Counted from the stretch's first letter, positions 12,450 through 33,130 are shown. The stretch is DNA of 64,000 nt from Clytia hemisphaerica (GCA_902728285.1 CACVBU010000274.1:202501-266500); one strand, 5' to 3'. A program made the numbers and translations. The notes: generated by a model from the letters alone, not told the origin.

Positions 12450-13808
12450 AATTTTTAAGGCGGAAATCTGACGAATTTCAAATGCAACTCTAGAATATCG
12501 CCTTCAACGTACGTGTTTTCTTCGTTGAGGCGAGTCAAAATTTGATTTACTCTTTTAAAAACCGATCAACTCTAGAATTCGAAAAATGCACCGTCCCAAA
12601 AAAAAATATCAGATATTTTTATCTTTCAGACGACTCCAGCTCACAGAAAGCTGTTATACTTCATTAGTATTTTTGTTTCAGAATTGATCCGTGCCATGTA
12701 GATCGGTCCTTACAGCTTTAGCGAAGTGAGCGCAAGCAAGTGAACTGCATTCTTATACGAGAATGTAAAACGCACTAGGGAGACCAGGCTGTAAACCAGA
12801 CAATAAAATATCAAAAACTAGACTGTGAAATAGTTTACAGCCTGGATATCCAGACTAGCGTTTACACTGAAAGGTTTCCTTAATTAAATCCATCAAAGTC
12901 AAACAAAGATATTTATGGCGGGGGGCTTCTGATGGTACGAAATACCGGAATACCGGTATTTTTTTTCGTCAAATACACAAATATCGGTAACGGTAAAACC
13001 CAGTCGAATCCGAGAAATACCGGCGTACTAGTAAGAAAATTCGCCGATACCGGACGGAAATGTTAGAAATCTTTCCTTGTCTAAAACAAGGAAAAACATA
13101 ACTTTACTAAAGGTTTCTGCGTAACTCATTTTACACCCCTGTTTTAGTTACCCGGTCGGCTAAGAAAAAAACAGGGTTTCACCGGGGTAGATATTTTGAT
13201 TGAGTAAATACACCGGAGTGGAAAATTTGAGCCAAGTTTTCACCGGGGTACACTATTTTTTTGTAAGAACCAGTAAATTTTTGTCGAAACTTATTTTAGG
13301 CTCAGTTATTTTTATGGCACCTCAAGCCTCAAATTGTTGTTATGCTGTTCTCGAGGCTAATATTAAGCCATCACAGGTTTGAGTCATTTGATTCAGTCAT
13401 TTCCGGGCTCAGAACTGCTATGATTCTTTTTTCGGTATTGCTTAACCTCATTTATTCTTTTAAAATTGAGTATACGAAAAAAATAACTTTTCCCATAACA
13501 TAAAATCTTGGAACGGAACCAATTTATACTTGAATCTGATTTGTCAACCCAGGGTAGGTTTACTCGAAACTTATAGGACCGAGGCGCCGCCATGGTTGGT
13601 CATTCGTTTGTAGATTTCTTTCATTGTTCTAGCTGAGCAAAGCCTAAAGATCGTTTATGTGTATCTATTTTCAAAATTCGAGATTCCAAGTTACAAGTCT
13701 TCCGAAATTATTGGCGTTTCAATTGTAGTCTCAGAGAAAAGAATCTATCAAATTTACTTTTCAAACATAAAAAGATTTTTCATAAAAAAATAAAATTTGT
13801 TGACAATC

Positions 13809-13814
13809 TTTATT
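13809..13814 (-). terminator. Polyadenylation signal, receptor B
   Basis: AATAAA on the minus strand, 57 bp beyond the TGA stop, matching the position in paralogue A. Confidence 0.55.
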
Positions 13815-13870
13815 ATTCATTATTCGAGAATATCATCTCCTTACCAGGGTTGTGTACCCTGTTGTCCTGC

Positions 13871-21780
<7,910 letters not shown>

Positions 21781-22288
21781 TTCTTCTTGTTCCAGTCTCC
21801 CCCGACATTTGTATCCAACACACAATTTCTTTCTTTGCTTCTTTCCTCTCTTTTCTTGTTTTGAATTTATTTTCATGTAGAAATAAAATTTTCATCTGAC
21901 ATTTTTATTTGACGTCAAAAATTTTTAAGGTGCAAAAAATTGACGAGTTCAAATGCAATTCGAGAAAATTGGGAAGTTTTTTTAGAATTTCTAAAATATA
22001 TTTTTTAAGAATATATTTTTAAGAATCCTCATTCATCATCAAATCAAACTTGATAAAGTTGGACGTTCTCTGATTCGACGTTCTATTATTCGATACGCTC
22101 CATAATTTGATAATATTGAATAAAACCACCGTCAACAAAAAACTCTCATAAACGACGCTCTACCATTCGATACGCTCCCTTGCTCGATAGAAATCCGAGT
22201 ACCCTTGAAAATCGAATTAGAGAGCGTAAACTGTATTGTTAAATGTAACAGTAGTCTCTTGTTTCAAAACCATATCAAAAGTATCTTT
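21781..22288. other. Upstream region of receptor B
   Basis: Includes the block shared with the upstream region of receptor A and the CRE-like site. At 22040-22240 a tract of short CGATACGCTC/ATTCGATA motifs recurs, related to those at 17800-17900 and 45400-45550. No gene is seen. Confidence 0.45.
21910..21917. promoter_or_regulatory. CRE-like palindrome TGACGTCA upstream of receptor B
   Basis: A perfect TGACGTCA lies 130 bp upstream of the 21780 start, in the same sequence block as the site at 12442. If translation instead began at 21876, the site would lie only 34 bp upstream of the start codon. Confidence 0.5.
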
Positions 22289-22384
22289 CCAGCTGGTACA
22301 CAACGTTGTTTCAACGTTCATTTAACGTTATATGGACGTTGTGAACGTTAAACAAAACGTAAACAACGTTATGTGCCAGCTGGG
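22289..22384. mobile_element. AACGTT palindromic MITE
   Basis: Third full copy: CCAGCTGGTACACAACGTTG to TGCCAGCTGGG. Confidence 0.8.
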
Positions 22385-22435
22385 TTTCCACTTGGTTTCC
22401 ACAATCATGTTCCCGTCGTTGTGTTGTTTGCTCCA

Positions 22436-22728
22436 ACGACCTACCTTATCGACCAAAACTTAGTCGGCCTTAATTTTAGTCGGCCCTAATTTTAGTCACC
22501 TATCGTCAAAATTTAGTCACTAAGGGCCGACTAATAATTAAGACCGACTAAATATTTAGGCAATTTCTAAATTTACAAGCAGATGGAAAATAGGAGAAAG
22601 CTTAAAATACTGCAAAATAAGGAAAGCTTAATTATAAACTTTTTATTTGGCCCAAATTTTAGTCGGCCCAAATTTTTAGTCGGATCTAATTTATAGGGCA
22701 CTTATAGGGCCGACTAAGTTTTGGCTTT
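22436..22728. repeat. Inverted-repeat element with TTTTAGTCGGCC units
   Basis: Ends ACCAAAACTTAGTCGGCC and GGCCGACTAAGTTTTGGC, with several internal TTTTAGTCGGCC steps in both orientations. A degraded AAGAACA element follows to about 22815. Confidence 0.6.
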
Positions 22729-23099
22729 GGTTTTATATAAGAACATCCAAAATTTATTGAAACCTTACGATATTCTTAATCTTTTGAGTTTAAGCCTTAA
22801 AATGTTCTGAACATGTTCTTATCTTCACAATTTTGTGCTTGGGCAATTTAATCATATGCAAAATTTTTCAAATTTACCTTAAATTTTTATCACCGTTTCC
22901 ACTTGTCAAATCCTAATCCTACCACTTCATACATCGAAAGAAGCGTATTGTAGTGTAGATCACTGGACTAGCTGTGTCATAATTAATTTTTACACCAAAA
23001 GACATATTAGTCAGCAAAACTTGTTTTTTGAATATTTCCAGTTTGGCTAATTGTGGCTAATTTACCGAACAAAACTTACCTTGTTCTGCGTTTTTTAGA

Positions 23100-23226
23100 A
23101 ATTTTATTCTGGTCTGTATTTTTTCGAGTAAGAGAAGAAGGAAGACAACATGGCGCCTGACCATGATAGTAGTAGTATATTTCAGTACCTTTGGGAAAAT
23201 GACTATTGCGACTTAAGTTTTATACC
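23100..23226 (+). repeat. Copy of the interior of the 2.6 kb hAT-like element, with short ORF start
   Basis: Shares GGTCTGTA, AGAAGGAAGACAA, ATGGCGCC and TTCAGTACCTTTGG in order with 3139-3245. Here the frame from ATG 23151 is open (MAPDHDSSS...FQYLWENDYC) for about 25 codons into the next repeat. It may be an exon fragment carried by the element family. Confidence 0.45.
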
Positions 23227-23228
23227 CG

Positions 23229-23553
23229 GGGGGACTAGGGTTGTGAGCTGACAGGGAAATACCGCCCGACTTTCGACCCTTGGACTTTTACTGAGACTAA
23301 AAAGGAGAACAAAAAGGAACATTTTGTGAATTTTAAGACCATTATTGGGACCAATCTGACCAATTTTGACCAAATTTCGATCTTTCCCGGGGTAAAAAGT
23401 TGAAATTTTCCTATTTTTCCGACCCTTAGTGGGACTGAACTTTGATTTTCTGATTTGTTCGACCCTTAGCGGGACTTTGGAAATCCAAAAAAAGGTACCC
23501 TTAAGGGCGGCACATACCGTACCCTCTATTTGCCTAAGTCCCCCCCCCCGGGG
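23229..23553. repeat. Poly-G/C palindromic repeat
   Basis: Runs from CCCGGGGGGACTAGGG to AGTCCCCCCCCCCGGGG, with internal GACCCTTAGTGGGACT-type steps and mirrored halves. Confidence 0.6.
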
Positions 23554-23921
23554 TTTATAGCAATCTTAAATCTGATTTTTGTAAAAGATCACTCGTAGGT
23601 TTTAGTATCATTTTATCATGTATTTAAGCATCAGTTTGTAAAATTTAGGGAAAAAAGGGGTACCCCAATAAGCAGCCCAATTGGGGTAACCTAATTTTTA
23701 GGAACACCCCTTAAAGGGAGAAACTAGACATACACACACAAGAAGACAGAAGACACCCCGTACATAAAAAAGGCAAATAGATTTTTTGATTTAACTAGGA
23801 AGCTATGTTTTTAACAAAAAAAGGCAATCGATGCAGTTCATAACATTAATTATAAGTCATTATAAAAAAACTAAAATCCACCAATACCACTAAAAACAAG
23901 GTTGAAAACATATCTGTTTTA

Positions 23922-24932
23922 TCATACTGGGGTTATAGTTTCTTGAGTATAACGTAATGATTTTGAAGGGTAATATCGATCTTCGAATTGTGTCCATGGT
24001 TTAAATAATTTAATGATAAATCTTCGAAACTCTTTCATTCGTCCTGCATAAATTAAACAATTCACACAATTATTCGTAAATAAGAGTAGCATCATTGATT
24101 GTATAGCAATTAAAATTTCGTGGTTAAATTCTGGCCAGAAATTCAGATAAAGACAATATTCAAGAGTTACTTTAATAACTCGAACAGGAACTATATTAAT
24201 AACGTAAACAGCCGTTAAAACTTTAATGATTTTCAAAGCTTCTTGGTTACGCTTGAAAAGCGCGTTTGATGTTTTCGGTGTCTGTTCTCTTAATGGTTTT
24301 GTGACGTCGTCCAATTTGGTTGATAATCGGTTGTATAATATTATCATAAAACCAACTGGGATAACACAGTCAATAGTGGTGTAGGCCAAACTGTAAAGTA
24401 TCAGGTTATACAGTATATCTGGTAGAAGTTGATCCAACTTCGTGTATAAATACTCGATTATAAATGCAACTAACACCATGAAAAAATACGCAAATATTGT
24501 TTTAGCTTTATGATTGCTCGTACAACAGAATGGTTTTGTAATGGCTCGATAGCGGTCATATGCTACTCCGCATAGTGAGAATATAGTGACCAACATACAG
24601 ACGTTTGAAGCACGTGCTAGAACAAGTGAGAAATATTTCTGATCTCGAATCACAACAAATAATGCGAAGCCACATGTGCAAGTGAATAAATCACTGATTG
24701 CTAGTAACATTATCCATATATGATACGTAATCATACCTTCGATTCTATTCTTAGTGACAAAGAATATAACAATAAGGAAATTACCCACAATTCCAAATGT
24801 GAATAGAAATATACAGAAAATGAGCATTGGGATGTCCATGATGTTTGATGCTTTAAATGTTTGATCGTTGTATATGAATGTTGAACTGTTGCTGATGAAT
24901 GTAAGATTAGATGAGTTTGAAGATTCCATCAT
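23922..24932 (-). CDS. Class A (rhodopsin-like) G protein-coupled receptor
   Basis: A single open frame of 336 residues with seven hydrophobic segments. The outer N-terminus has N-glycosylation sites at N6, N9 and N15. Landmarks: GN(F)LIV in TM1 (N51), LAISD in TM2 (D81), DRY at 126-128 at the end of TM3, and a TM7 motif NCLIY (291-295) where the NPxxY proline is Cys. No Cys lies at the usual top of TM3, so the standard TM3-ECL2 disulfide may be absent. The C-terminal tail is about 40 residues with a basic helix 8. The ATG pair at 24932 is a natural start, and I see no intron. The ligand is unknown; peptide and amine subfamilies cannot be separated here. An 18-bp minisatellite begins about 80 bp upstream. 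Confidence 0.88.
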   Translation of the reverse strand: MMESSNSSNLTFISNSSTFIYNDQTFKASNIMDIPMLIFCIFLFTFGIVGNFLIVIFFVTKNRIEGMITYHIWIMLLAISDLFTCTCGFALFVVIRDQKYFSLVLARASNVCMLVTIFSLCGVAYDRYRAITKPFCCTSNHKAKTIFAYFFMVLVAFIIEYLYTKLDQLLPDILYNLILYSLAYTTIDCVIPVGFMIILYNRLSTKLDDVTKPLREQTPKTSNALFKRNQEALKIIKVLTAVYVINIVPVRVIKVTLEYCLYLNFWPEFNHEILIAIQSMMLLLFTNNCVNCLIYAGRMKEFRRFIIKLFKPWTQFEDRYYPSKSLRYTQETITPV

Positions 24933-25009
24933 TATCTTGGTGAAAATTTCCGGAGATGATGTCCTTATTACCTTACGGTTAGGCTGTTTTGTATACCAGC
25001 TTGGTCACT

Positions 25010-25572
25010 GGATCTCGGCTTGTTATTAGGTCACGGCTGGTTATTCGGTCACGGTTTGATCAATAGATCACAACTTCTTCCCGGATAACGGCTTGTCCCT
25101 GGACCACGGGTTTTTACTGGAATACTGCTTGTTTCTGGGTCAATGCCTACTACTGGATGATGGCTTGATATTCAAATGGCTTGCTACTGGATGACGGTTT
25201 GATACTGGATGACGGCTTGCTACTGGATGACGGCTTGCTACTGGATGACGGCTTGCTACTGGATGACGGTTTGATACTGGATGATGGCTTGCTACTGGAT
25301 GACGGCTTGCTACTGGATGACGGCTTGATACTGGATGACGGCTTGATACTGAATGACGGCTTGATATTCGAACGGCTTGTTTCTGGAATACTGCTTGCTA
25401 CTGGAATACTGCTTGCTACTGGATGACGGCTTGCTACTGGATGACGGCTTGATACTGGATCAAGGCTTGCTACTGGATGACGGCTTGATACTGGATGACG
25501 ACTTGATACTGGATCAAGGCTTGTTACTGGATCACGGCTTGTTACTGGATGAAGGCTTGTTACTGGATCAAG
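25010..25572. repeat. 18-bp minisatellite 5' of the GPCR
   Basis: About 30 copies of a unit close to GATGACGGCTTGCTACTG, with GATCA and GAATA variants. The 18-bp period gives long open frames of repeated LDDGLL, which I take as artefacts. Copies degrade toward the GPCR start at 24932, so the array may lie in its promoter or 5' UTR. Confidence 0.8.
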
Positions 25573-27530
25573 TGTTTTTTTATCTTCGAGTTTTTTTTTT
25601 TTTTTTGAGGTTCGATTGCCCCTTTTTACCTTTTGACTCCTCTTCTCACGTTGTTTTCCTAGAATGAATTAGAAAAAAACTTGCATGATACAATTTCCTT
25701 TCTTCAGAGAGCTGGCTACCCAATGAGGATTTCCTGATACTTCAGTTAAAGTTTCATGTTTTTGGTTTTTGCAATCTTCAATTTGAAATGAATTTCCTCG
25801 TGACCGAACATATTTAGATTTTGGAAAAACGTCTGAATTTTCCATATTTTCAGAATGTTTAGTCTCCAATATCAATAATCCGGAAAGGGTTTTATCTCAA
25901 ATTTATTGTTATGGTGAGAAATGAGTATAAGTAGGTTTTGGGATTATATTTTTTCATTGTATTCCCACGAATTATTTTTACAAACCTTTAAAACAAATTT
26001 TTAAAAATCGAACAAAAACTTCCAAAGTCATATCTTAGTATTCTGATTCCGAGCGTTATTTATTTCTTATTCCTTCCGATGAGTCCCTTTTCTCGTATCT
26101 GTTCGAGTTGTTAGGTATTTATATATTTCATACACACTGCCCATACATTATAACGCTTTTCTTGTAAGAAAAAACAACGGAAATTAAGGAAATAATGTTT
26201 AAATAAAAAGTACTACAGTAATGTATCAAAAACAGAAAACATTGGGGTAAAATTCACTAAGTGGGGAAAATTAACACACTCTCGCAAAAAAAAAACTCGT
26301 TCAGACTCATTCAAATATTTTCATTATGTCACAGACCCGGTGGACCCCAACCCCCAAAAATTTAACCCCACTTGTAGATTGACTTTAATTTCATCTCCAT
26401 TCGAAATTCAATGTAAAACCTTGAAATTCAAATTGAGATTTGACAGAAATTTCATCCCGGCTGTAGCAAAAAAAATAACCGGGTTGATGAGACAGGGATG
26501 TTTTACTGCCAGTGGCATGCAAATGTTACAATACAAGTATTAGAGTATTTTATTCCCCAAATTTCATGCCTTCACGCTTCCAAATGTTCATACTCGACAA
26601 CTATCTTCTCTATAACTGTAGAAATCATTGCTAGAGCACGGCGTTTCCTATCGGAAATACACAAAAAAAACTGTAGTTTGAACCCTGTTTGTTACTTAGG
26701 ATAGTAAACTCCGGCCTTTTCGGGTGTCTCCGAAAGAAAAAAATAACAAAATCTTGAGAGTGAAAAAAAATTGCCCATAAATATAAAGAGAAGTTTTCTT
26801 CTTCTTGTTTATAATTTAGAGATCCATCTTTTGGTCATGAAAGCTGATTTAGGTATTTTTCATCGTCGCCTATTTAAATACACATGATAATAAATCCTTG
26901 TGCTTTTACAGTTATGGTCAGTTGTTTATCAGTTTTTCAATCTTTCTTCAATTTTATTTTTTTCTTTACATTTCTGTATTCCTCTTCCCCCTCTTTCCTT
27001 TCTAGCTTTTGTAGTAGCACTTCACAAACATTATGCATGATGTTATCCCACTGTAAGAACATTTTTAGGCTTAAATCTCAAAATTAAGAACATCCGAAGG
27101 CTTCAATAATTTTGGATGAACGTATTAAAAAAAGTGTAGACGGGTTGGGGAACTATCAAATTTTGGAGAAAAGCTTTTGGGAGATGCCGAAGGAGCTAAA
27201 GATGAAACTCCAATCTGGAAAGCGTAATCCGTGTGGTTTCAGCACAAACATAAAAAATTTATCCAGATTTGGATAGTATATGTCACGTGAAATCAAAGAA
27301 TGTGCTAGATTCAATCCTTCATTCTAAACGCGGTGCAAATTTCAAGACTTTTGTTTACTTGAGAAAGGTTGTTCTAGGTGCAGATGTATATAATCTGTAA
27401 ATAATCTTATTATGAAAGGGATGATCATATTGCAGAAATACCCTATTCTTATAGTAGTTTGTTCTTATAAGAAAACGTGTATTTGAAATCACTATTAAAC
27501 AAGGAATACTAAAAAAGAAACAAAAAGTAC
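25573..27530. other. Non-coding stretch with degraded repeats
   Basis: No gene is supported. A degraded ACACCCCTGT-family element lies at about 26322-26497 (GTCACAGACCCGG to GATGAGACAGGG), and AAGAACA MITE fragments lie at 27050-27140 and 27450-27482. Confidence 0.4.
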
Positions 27531-27532
27531 TA

Positions 27533-27783
27533 CAGGGTGTCCCTAATTAAAGTATCGAGTCGAAACACAACTATGAGTAGAAAGTTTTATGTGCGTGTTC
27601 ACAAAATTGTATTTTAAGCTCTCCCTCTTTTTTCTTTGTCATTACGATTAATTTATACGTTGTAACTACCTTTTGTAATAAGCCTGTGTGATGTAGAACG
27701 TTCTTATATTTTAGCGATAACACACACAAACTTTTCTACTCAATCGCATGTTCAAACTCGATACTTTAATTAGGGACACCCTG
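27533..27783. mobile_element. Tc1/mariner-like MITE
   Basis: 251 bp, inverted ends CAGGGTGTCCCTAATTAAAG (continuing TATCGAGT), flanked by TA on both sides. There is no ORF of note. The ends and TA duplication fit Tc1/mariner. Confidence 0.8.
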
Positions 27784-28126
27784 TAGTATTTCATTACCTT
27801 ATTTTTTTCAAGTGTTATTGATTCCCTTGTTGCTGTAAATTGTCTTTTCAGTTTCCTTCACTTTCTGCCAGCTCTGTGTTCCCTGCTGGGATCTTCAATT
27901 TCAAAAATGTGTGTGATTGGCATTCAAAATACCTCTTTTTATGTAGTTCAAACAGGGATTACTGCAGGTGTTTACCATACATACATCTTAAAAACAATAA
28001 AGTGTTTGTTTGTTTTTTTCTTTTCATATTTTTTTCACTATTTTCTTGTGACAAGCTGCATTGTTGAAATATATAAACCTTTTTTGGGTTTTATTCTTTG
28101 AAGAAAGATATTTGTTATTCGTTCGT

Positions 28127-28362
28127 TTTTTATAAAAACAAACTATATAAGAATATAAGGCTTCGATGGACAAAGTATCATGGACTGAATAAGAACATTT
28201 TAAGGCTTTGTGCGGATTCAAAACGCCCGATTTCTTAAGAAAATGGACAAAAATACTCACATAATGGTGAAATTAAGAACATGTCAAGAACATTTTTAGG
28301 CTTGCAACACAAAAAGCTAAGAACATCCAAAGGTTTTTAGATTTTCTTATAAAAAAGATGTA
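28127..28362. mobile_element. AAGAACA MITE
   Basis: Ends GTTTTTTATAAAAACAAACT and TTTTCTTATAAAAAAGATG, with internal TTAAGAACATGTC and GGCTTCGATGG. Confidence 0.65.
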
Positions 28363-28465
28363 TGGATTATTCTTTGTTTTTTCTCTTTTTCCCTTAATAT
28401 ATTCCAGGGGAACACTTATACGGGCCCTTATACCATTTTCAATTAGAGTACCCTAATCAAGTTCG

Positions 28466-28542
28466 AAAAAAGAAGACGTTCGTCTAACATCCGATAAACA
28501 TCCATTATATGGACGTTAAATCAAGGTTCTGTGAAAGCTGGG
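28466..28542. mobile_element. Degraded AACGTT MITE
   Basis: GACGTTCGTCTAACATCC through ATATGGACGTTAAATC to AAAGCTGGG matches the AACGTT family with losses. Confidence 0.5.
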
Positions 28543-28875
28543 AATCTAATAGACTAGCAAACTAGTCAATAGACTAGCAAACTAGTCTGTTAATTAATCA
28601 TGTCATAGCTTCTTCGTAAAAGTGAAAGACACAAATATACTTTTTTCGGATCTGCAATGTGGGAATAGTATCAGGACCTGCATACAACCTAGTAGGGTTG
28701 GGCATGGGTGTGGTTTGGGTGTGGTAATGTATTAGATTAGCCAGGAATTGCGGGTTATTATCAGTTATTGGTTAGGGTTGGAGCTTGAAAGAAGCACTCC
28801 TTTGCGATTTTCTCTTAATATTATATAGTTTGTAGTTTGTACAATATAACTAGCCGTTAAAAACAGTCTTCTGGC

Positions 28876-29430
28876 GTGGATCCGAGGCGCAGTGGTTAGG
28901 GTGTTGGGTTTCTGATCAGCGGTACTTTGTTATTATTTGTTTATTTCATTTATTTCAACTTAGTTTACCATAGATAAATACCTAATTTACACCATGCATG
29001 TAGATTACATAGATCTAAAAGTTTAAGCCTTAAGCAAACTAGATTTAAACGTGGAAATATCTTTGGAATTCTTAAGCTCATATGAAAGCTTATTCCACAA
29101 GATACTAGCTCGAAATGGGAAAGAGTTAAAGCCATGGCGTACCGTCAAGACTTTTTTACGGACTGAAAGAAGATTTTTCGGGACGGGAACAGCCATGACA
29201 TTACCATGGCATGAAGACAGAATTTCCAACATTCTGAGATTTTGCATTTAGTGGGCGAATCCTACCAGTGGCGATATTTCGGTAAATCGGTCAATCAGTT
29301 AAAAAACATAGAAAATAACTCACAAAGTCTCAGAAAGTCAGAAAAACTGCAAACTAGAGACTTAAATGTACGAAATAAGTCCAGATGTTCCTCGCTTTTA
29401 CGAAGAAGCCACGATCCATTGTGACATACA
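28876..29430 (+). mobile_element. tRNA-derived SINE (family 2), split by a LINE fragment
   Basis: The head (CGAGGCGCAGTGGTTAGG, GGGTTTCTGATCAG) ends near 28927. The body resumes at 29249 (GGGCGAATCCTA, CGATATTTC, then AACATAGAAAATAACTCA). The same order is uninterrupted at 63583-63780. Confidence 0.6.
28928..29248 (-). mobile_element. 3' end of a non-LTR retrotransposon
   Basis: A minus-strand open frame (29247-29023, 74 residues) has the typical end of LINE reverse-transcriptase ORFs: GFNSFPFRASILWNKLSYEL followed by KNSKDISTFKSSLLKA. It is followed by a 3' UTR and an AT-rich tail (AAATAAATGAAATAAAC). It is 5'-truncated, as most LINE copies are. Confidence 0.7.
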
Positions 29431-30183
29431 CGGAAAGATCTATAATATTGAAAAAATATCATGTACTAAAACACGAATCTTACGAAATAGGCTAATTCCG
29501 AAAAGAATTGTTCTCAATCATATTGACGAGGAGGGCTAGCATAATCGCATTTCCCGCGCGATTTCCCTCATGGAACAGATGGCTCATACTGTTTTTTTGC
29601 ACGTGATGCAAGTTTAGCTAAATTTTTGCCGAATTTATTTAAGAGGGGATAAGGAAAGGATTTGTTCCCTCGAATTCACGACATTTGGTTTTGATAACCT
29701 TATATGGTTATACTATAAAGGGCTAGACCTAGCTTACCATCTGGGTTTGAGCAGAATCCCTCAAAATAACAATTTTGGAAAGCTCAGATTTAATTTAAGC
29801 AATTGCTCAAGGGTGGGGGATATCCTAGAGCTATACTTTTTTTTTGCACATTTGATTTGAAGTTATGTTATGAAATTCTGTCTGAGTGACCTTCACCGAC
29901 TCTTTCAGCACTAAAGCTAAGGAGATAAAATATTTTTGTATGAAAAGAAGGGTCGCTATGAGGCAGTCAGCAAACCATTTCTCGAAAAAGAAAACGAAAA
30001 TATTTTTCCAAACTTTGCGAAAAAAATGACCCTGGGAAATGAAATTCCCAAAATGTTGATTCTCAAAATTTCCCACTTTTTTTTCCAAATTCCCCCAAAA
30101 ACGTACCCTGCGAGGGATTGATTTTTAGATTTCGGTTTTTTGCGATCATGGAGGATCTTGGGGGTAAAAACAGTATCCTAACC

Positions 30184-31610
30184 AGGGGCACATACTCGTA
30201 CCCCCGGGTTTCTTTTTAATAAGTTGAATATAAGAGAATAAGTTTTTTAGTACATTAACCCGGTGGGGGGGGGGGTTCAATCAAGGTAAATGATTTACCA
30301 GACGTGCGGCATTTAAGGGTCAGTTTTTCAATTGTTAACTATAGTGCACCATAAAGGTATGTTTTGACCAGTGTTAAAAGGGGTTGTTTTTTTGGTTCAT
30401 TTTTGAATCTACTGAAACTTAACCCTTTTTCGTTTGTCATACTTTTTTTGAGGTAAGGGTCAGTTACCCTTTTCCTTAATACTTAAATAACAACACATGA
30501 AAGTAAAGTTTCAGAGCGTGTTAACTTTCACATACGTCACATACGTTTCTCGTTCGTGAAATCTTTTTTCTCGCATGCCCTCTTCCACAAGGTAACGCAC
30601 TTAGCTTTGTTGTTCATTAAAAAACTATTCAAATATAGTTTGTTCGAATTTTGCAATAGGTAGCAAACTTTCGTACTATGACCATATTTGACCTATTACT
30701 TGATGCTTGAACCACTTTGAAAGTAAAGTTTATACAACCTGTCCATTTTCATTGGGATTTTTGTTGATGACCTTTAGAGCCTTTTGTTTTAAGCGAAAAC
30801 CTTTTCTTTTCACTACAAAAAACTAATGTCAGTCAAGTGTGCTTGTAGACAAACTTTGATGTTAGATGATAGTGCGGCCGGGGGGGGGGGGGCACTTGAT
30901 TTCTAAACGACAGCATCGCCGCCAGCCAATATAAATCGGACCCTTACAGTGCCGCTCTTCTTGAGCAGTGAAAAGGTATACCCTTACGGTGCATTTTACC
31001 GAACGTTTCTCGCCCTTACAGTTTAGTTTGATTGCATATCTTACTTTGCAAAAAGCCATACAAAAATCAGCCTGAGATGTCGATGTTATGTACAGATCAA
31101 AATGGGTGCGAGTCACAACTATAAATAGGTACATCAGATTTTTACTGTCAGTCTTGCAATTCAGCAGTCGAAAACACACCCTTACAATGTATCCAGCTAA
31201 AAGAGGACCCTTTTAGTGCACTCTATCAAAAGTAAACCCTTACAGTGCATTTCTAGGGTCTCGAAAAACCTACTCTTAAGAGTGGTGCATGCCGTTGGAC
31301 GGATCATATGAGGGGGGGGGGTACTAGGGCAAGATGGGTTACGGGGATGCTCCGCTGGTCAGGGTACCTCTTTTAACCTCCACAAGTCCTAGTTAGGATC
31401 GCAAAAACATCAAAATAGAAAAATCAGTCCCTCGTATGGTGTCTATTTTTGGAAAATTTGGGGAAAAAGTAGAAAATTTGAGGGTCACTTTTTTCGCAAA
31501 TTTCGAGTCCCACATAGGGTCCATTTTTCGAACCTCAGCGGAGCACCCCCGTCGGTCGACAAGGGTAGTACTCCCATCCCCCGGGATGAGTACCCCCTCT
31601 CCCGGGGATA
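30184..31610. repeat. Cluster of poly-G/C palindromic repeats
   Basis: At least three members: a fragment from 30184, a copy at about 30878-31310 with ACCCTTACAGTGCA steps, and a copy at 31311-31605 (GGGGGGGGGTACTAGGG to GAGTACCCCCTCTCCCGGGG). The second is the intact homologue of the interrupted copy at 36922-38344. Confidence 0.6.
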
Positions 31611-33130
31611 GTGGAAAAAGGAATAGACTTGAGTCTCCATAACTCGAACCTCTACTACTCGAACAAGTTTTCTTATCCCTTCATTTAACAATGCCTTATG
31701 AAACTTACTTAAATCGAAAAGGTTTGCGTTCCCCGCGCGTATTCGAGTACAATTTCAGTGGCACCATTGCTTATTTCAAGATACCTCGCCATTAAAGCTA
31801 TGACTTTGGTACCGAGTGCAAAATTATTAGTTTGTGCAACAAATCTCAAACAGATCGAAATGTAACTAAAATCAAATTTCAAACGTCAATCTTATATATT
31901 GATTAAAAGAACAACGAAGGAGAACCAAAGTTACCAAACTAGGTATAAAAGTTGGGGAGCAACACTTCTCCGTTGTGGTGTTGTGTTTTTGAACCCATTG
32001 CAAAATGTTTTGTTTGATCTAAAACTAATGTTTATTTTATGTCTCGAAATATAAAGTGGATATATTTGTGCAAATCTATCTAATACCCTTTTCCTGATTT
32101 ATACATTTGCAGGAGGAATGAGCTATAAAAAGGTTATAGTAGCATTGTAATGCAGACAGTTTGGAGGGATTTTAGTTTAACTTTCTATATTTTACTCCTG
32201 GAAAAGACGCTGTGAGCAGAACGGAAAGCCCGGATGTGGGTGAACGATAAGGGAAACCAGGTGTATAAGTTTTGGCATTTGTTTATTGGCTAACCACTCC
32301 TATACAAATAATTCTTGGGATAAAATATTTCCCATGTTTGACAATAATTATAGTGTATAAAATGGCCGCCTGCAATCATGCTCACAAGCCTTGAAGGGAG
32401 GGAGGGAGGGAAAAATTTTCTCTGTCTTCACTGTAAGAGCTTCGTTGCGAAAGGAGGATCGTACTCTAAGTCATAGCTCTAAACCACCTCTCGAGATTCT
32501 ACCGAACAGGGCAAATACGACGGGTGCGTACTACAAGCGGACGGCCTACTAAAGCCACTCTAGCTAGATGCGCTGAAGGGAGTGGTGTCGTAACAAAATA
32601 AAAGTCAAACTAAAACTTAACCTCTTAAATTATCAATTATTTCTTAATCTAGTTTTTGCTATTATACGAAGAAGTACTATGTCGTAGACTAGAAGTGAAT
32701 CTCGTCTGTATTCAAAATTTGAAGCAGTTGTGTGACCGCGTGTCTACTCAGATACTTCTCTGTATACAGACCCAGTACATCTACGGCTAATTTCAAAATT
32801 TATTACCATAGAGGGTCTGGTTCTCATTTGAGATTTTTGAAACCGACCGCTGCGATGGAGTGTTGGTGAGAGAGGGAAGACGATAAGAGAAGTGCTGGAA
32901 CCTACACAGAAAAAAAGCAAAGGGAGTGCTAACTGGAAAATATTGAATATATTCACTTCCAGCCTTCGGTTATACTTCATTTATATTATCTGTCTGGTTT
33001 ACCGCCTGTCGTCTTTCTTGAGCAATTTGATTATAGAGTTTGGAGATTTGACCATGCATAAATTATTAAATAAATGCTTGTGCCTTGCATAGAATTTTCA
33101 AACAATCTAGGAAAACAAGAAATTTATACG
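31611..33130. other. No recognisable gene
   Basis: Only a short (GGGA)n tract near 32397-32413 stands out. Open frames are short and lack family features. Confidence 0.4.

Noticed and set aside
25181..25667. Two ORFs of repeated LLDDGL
   Set aside because: Produced by the 18-bp minisatellite, whose period is a multiple of three; no start context, domain or splice support.
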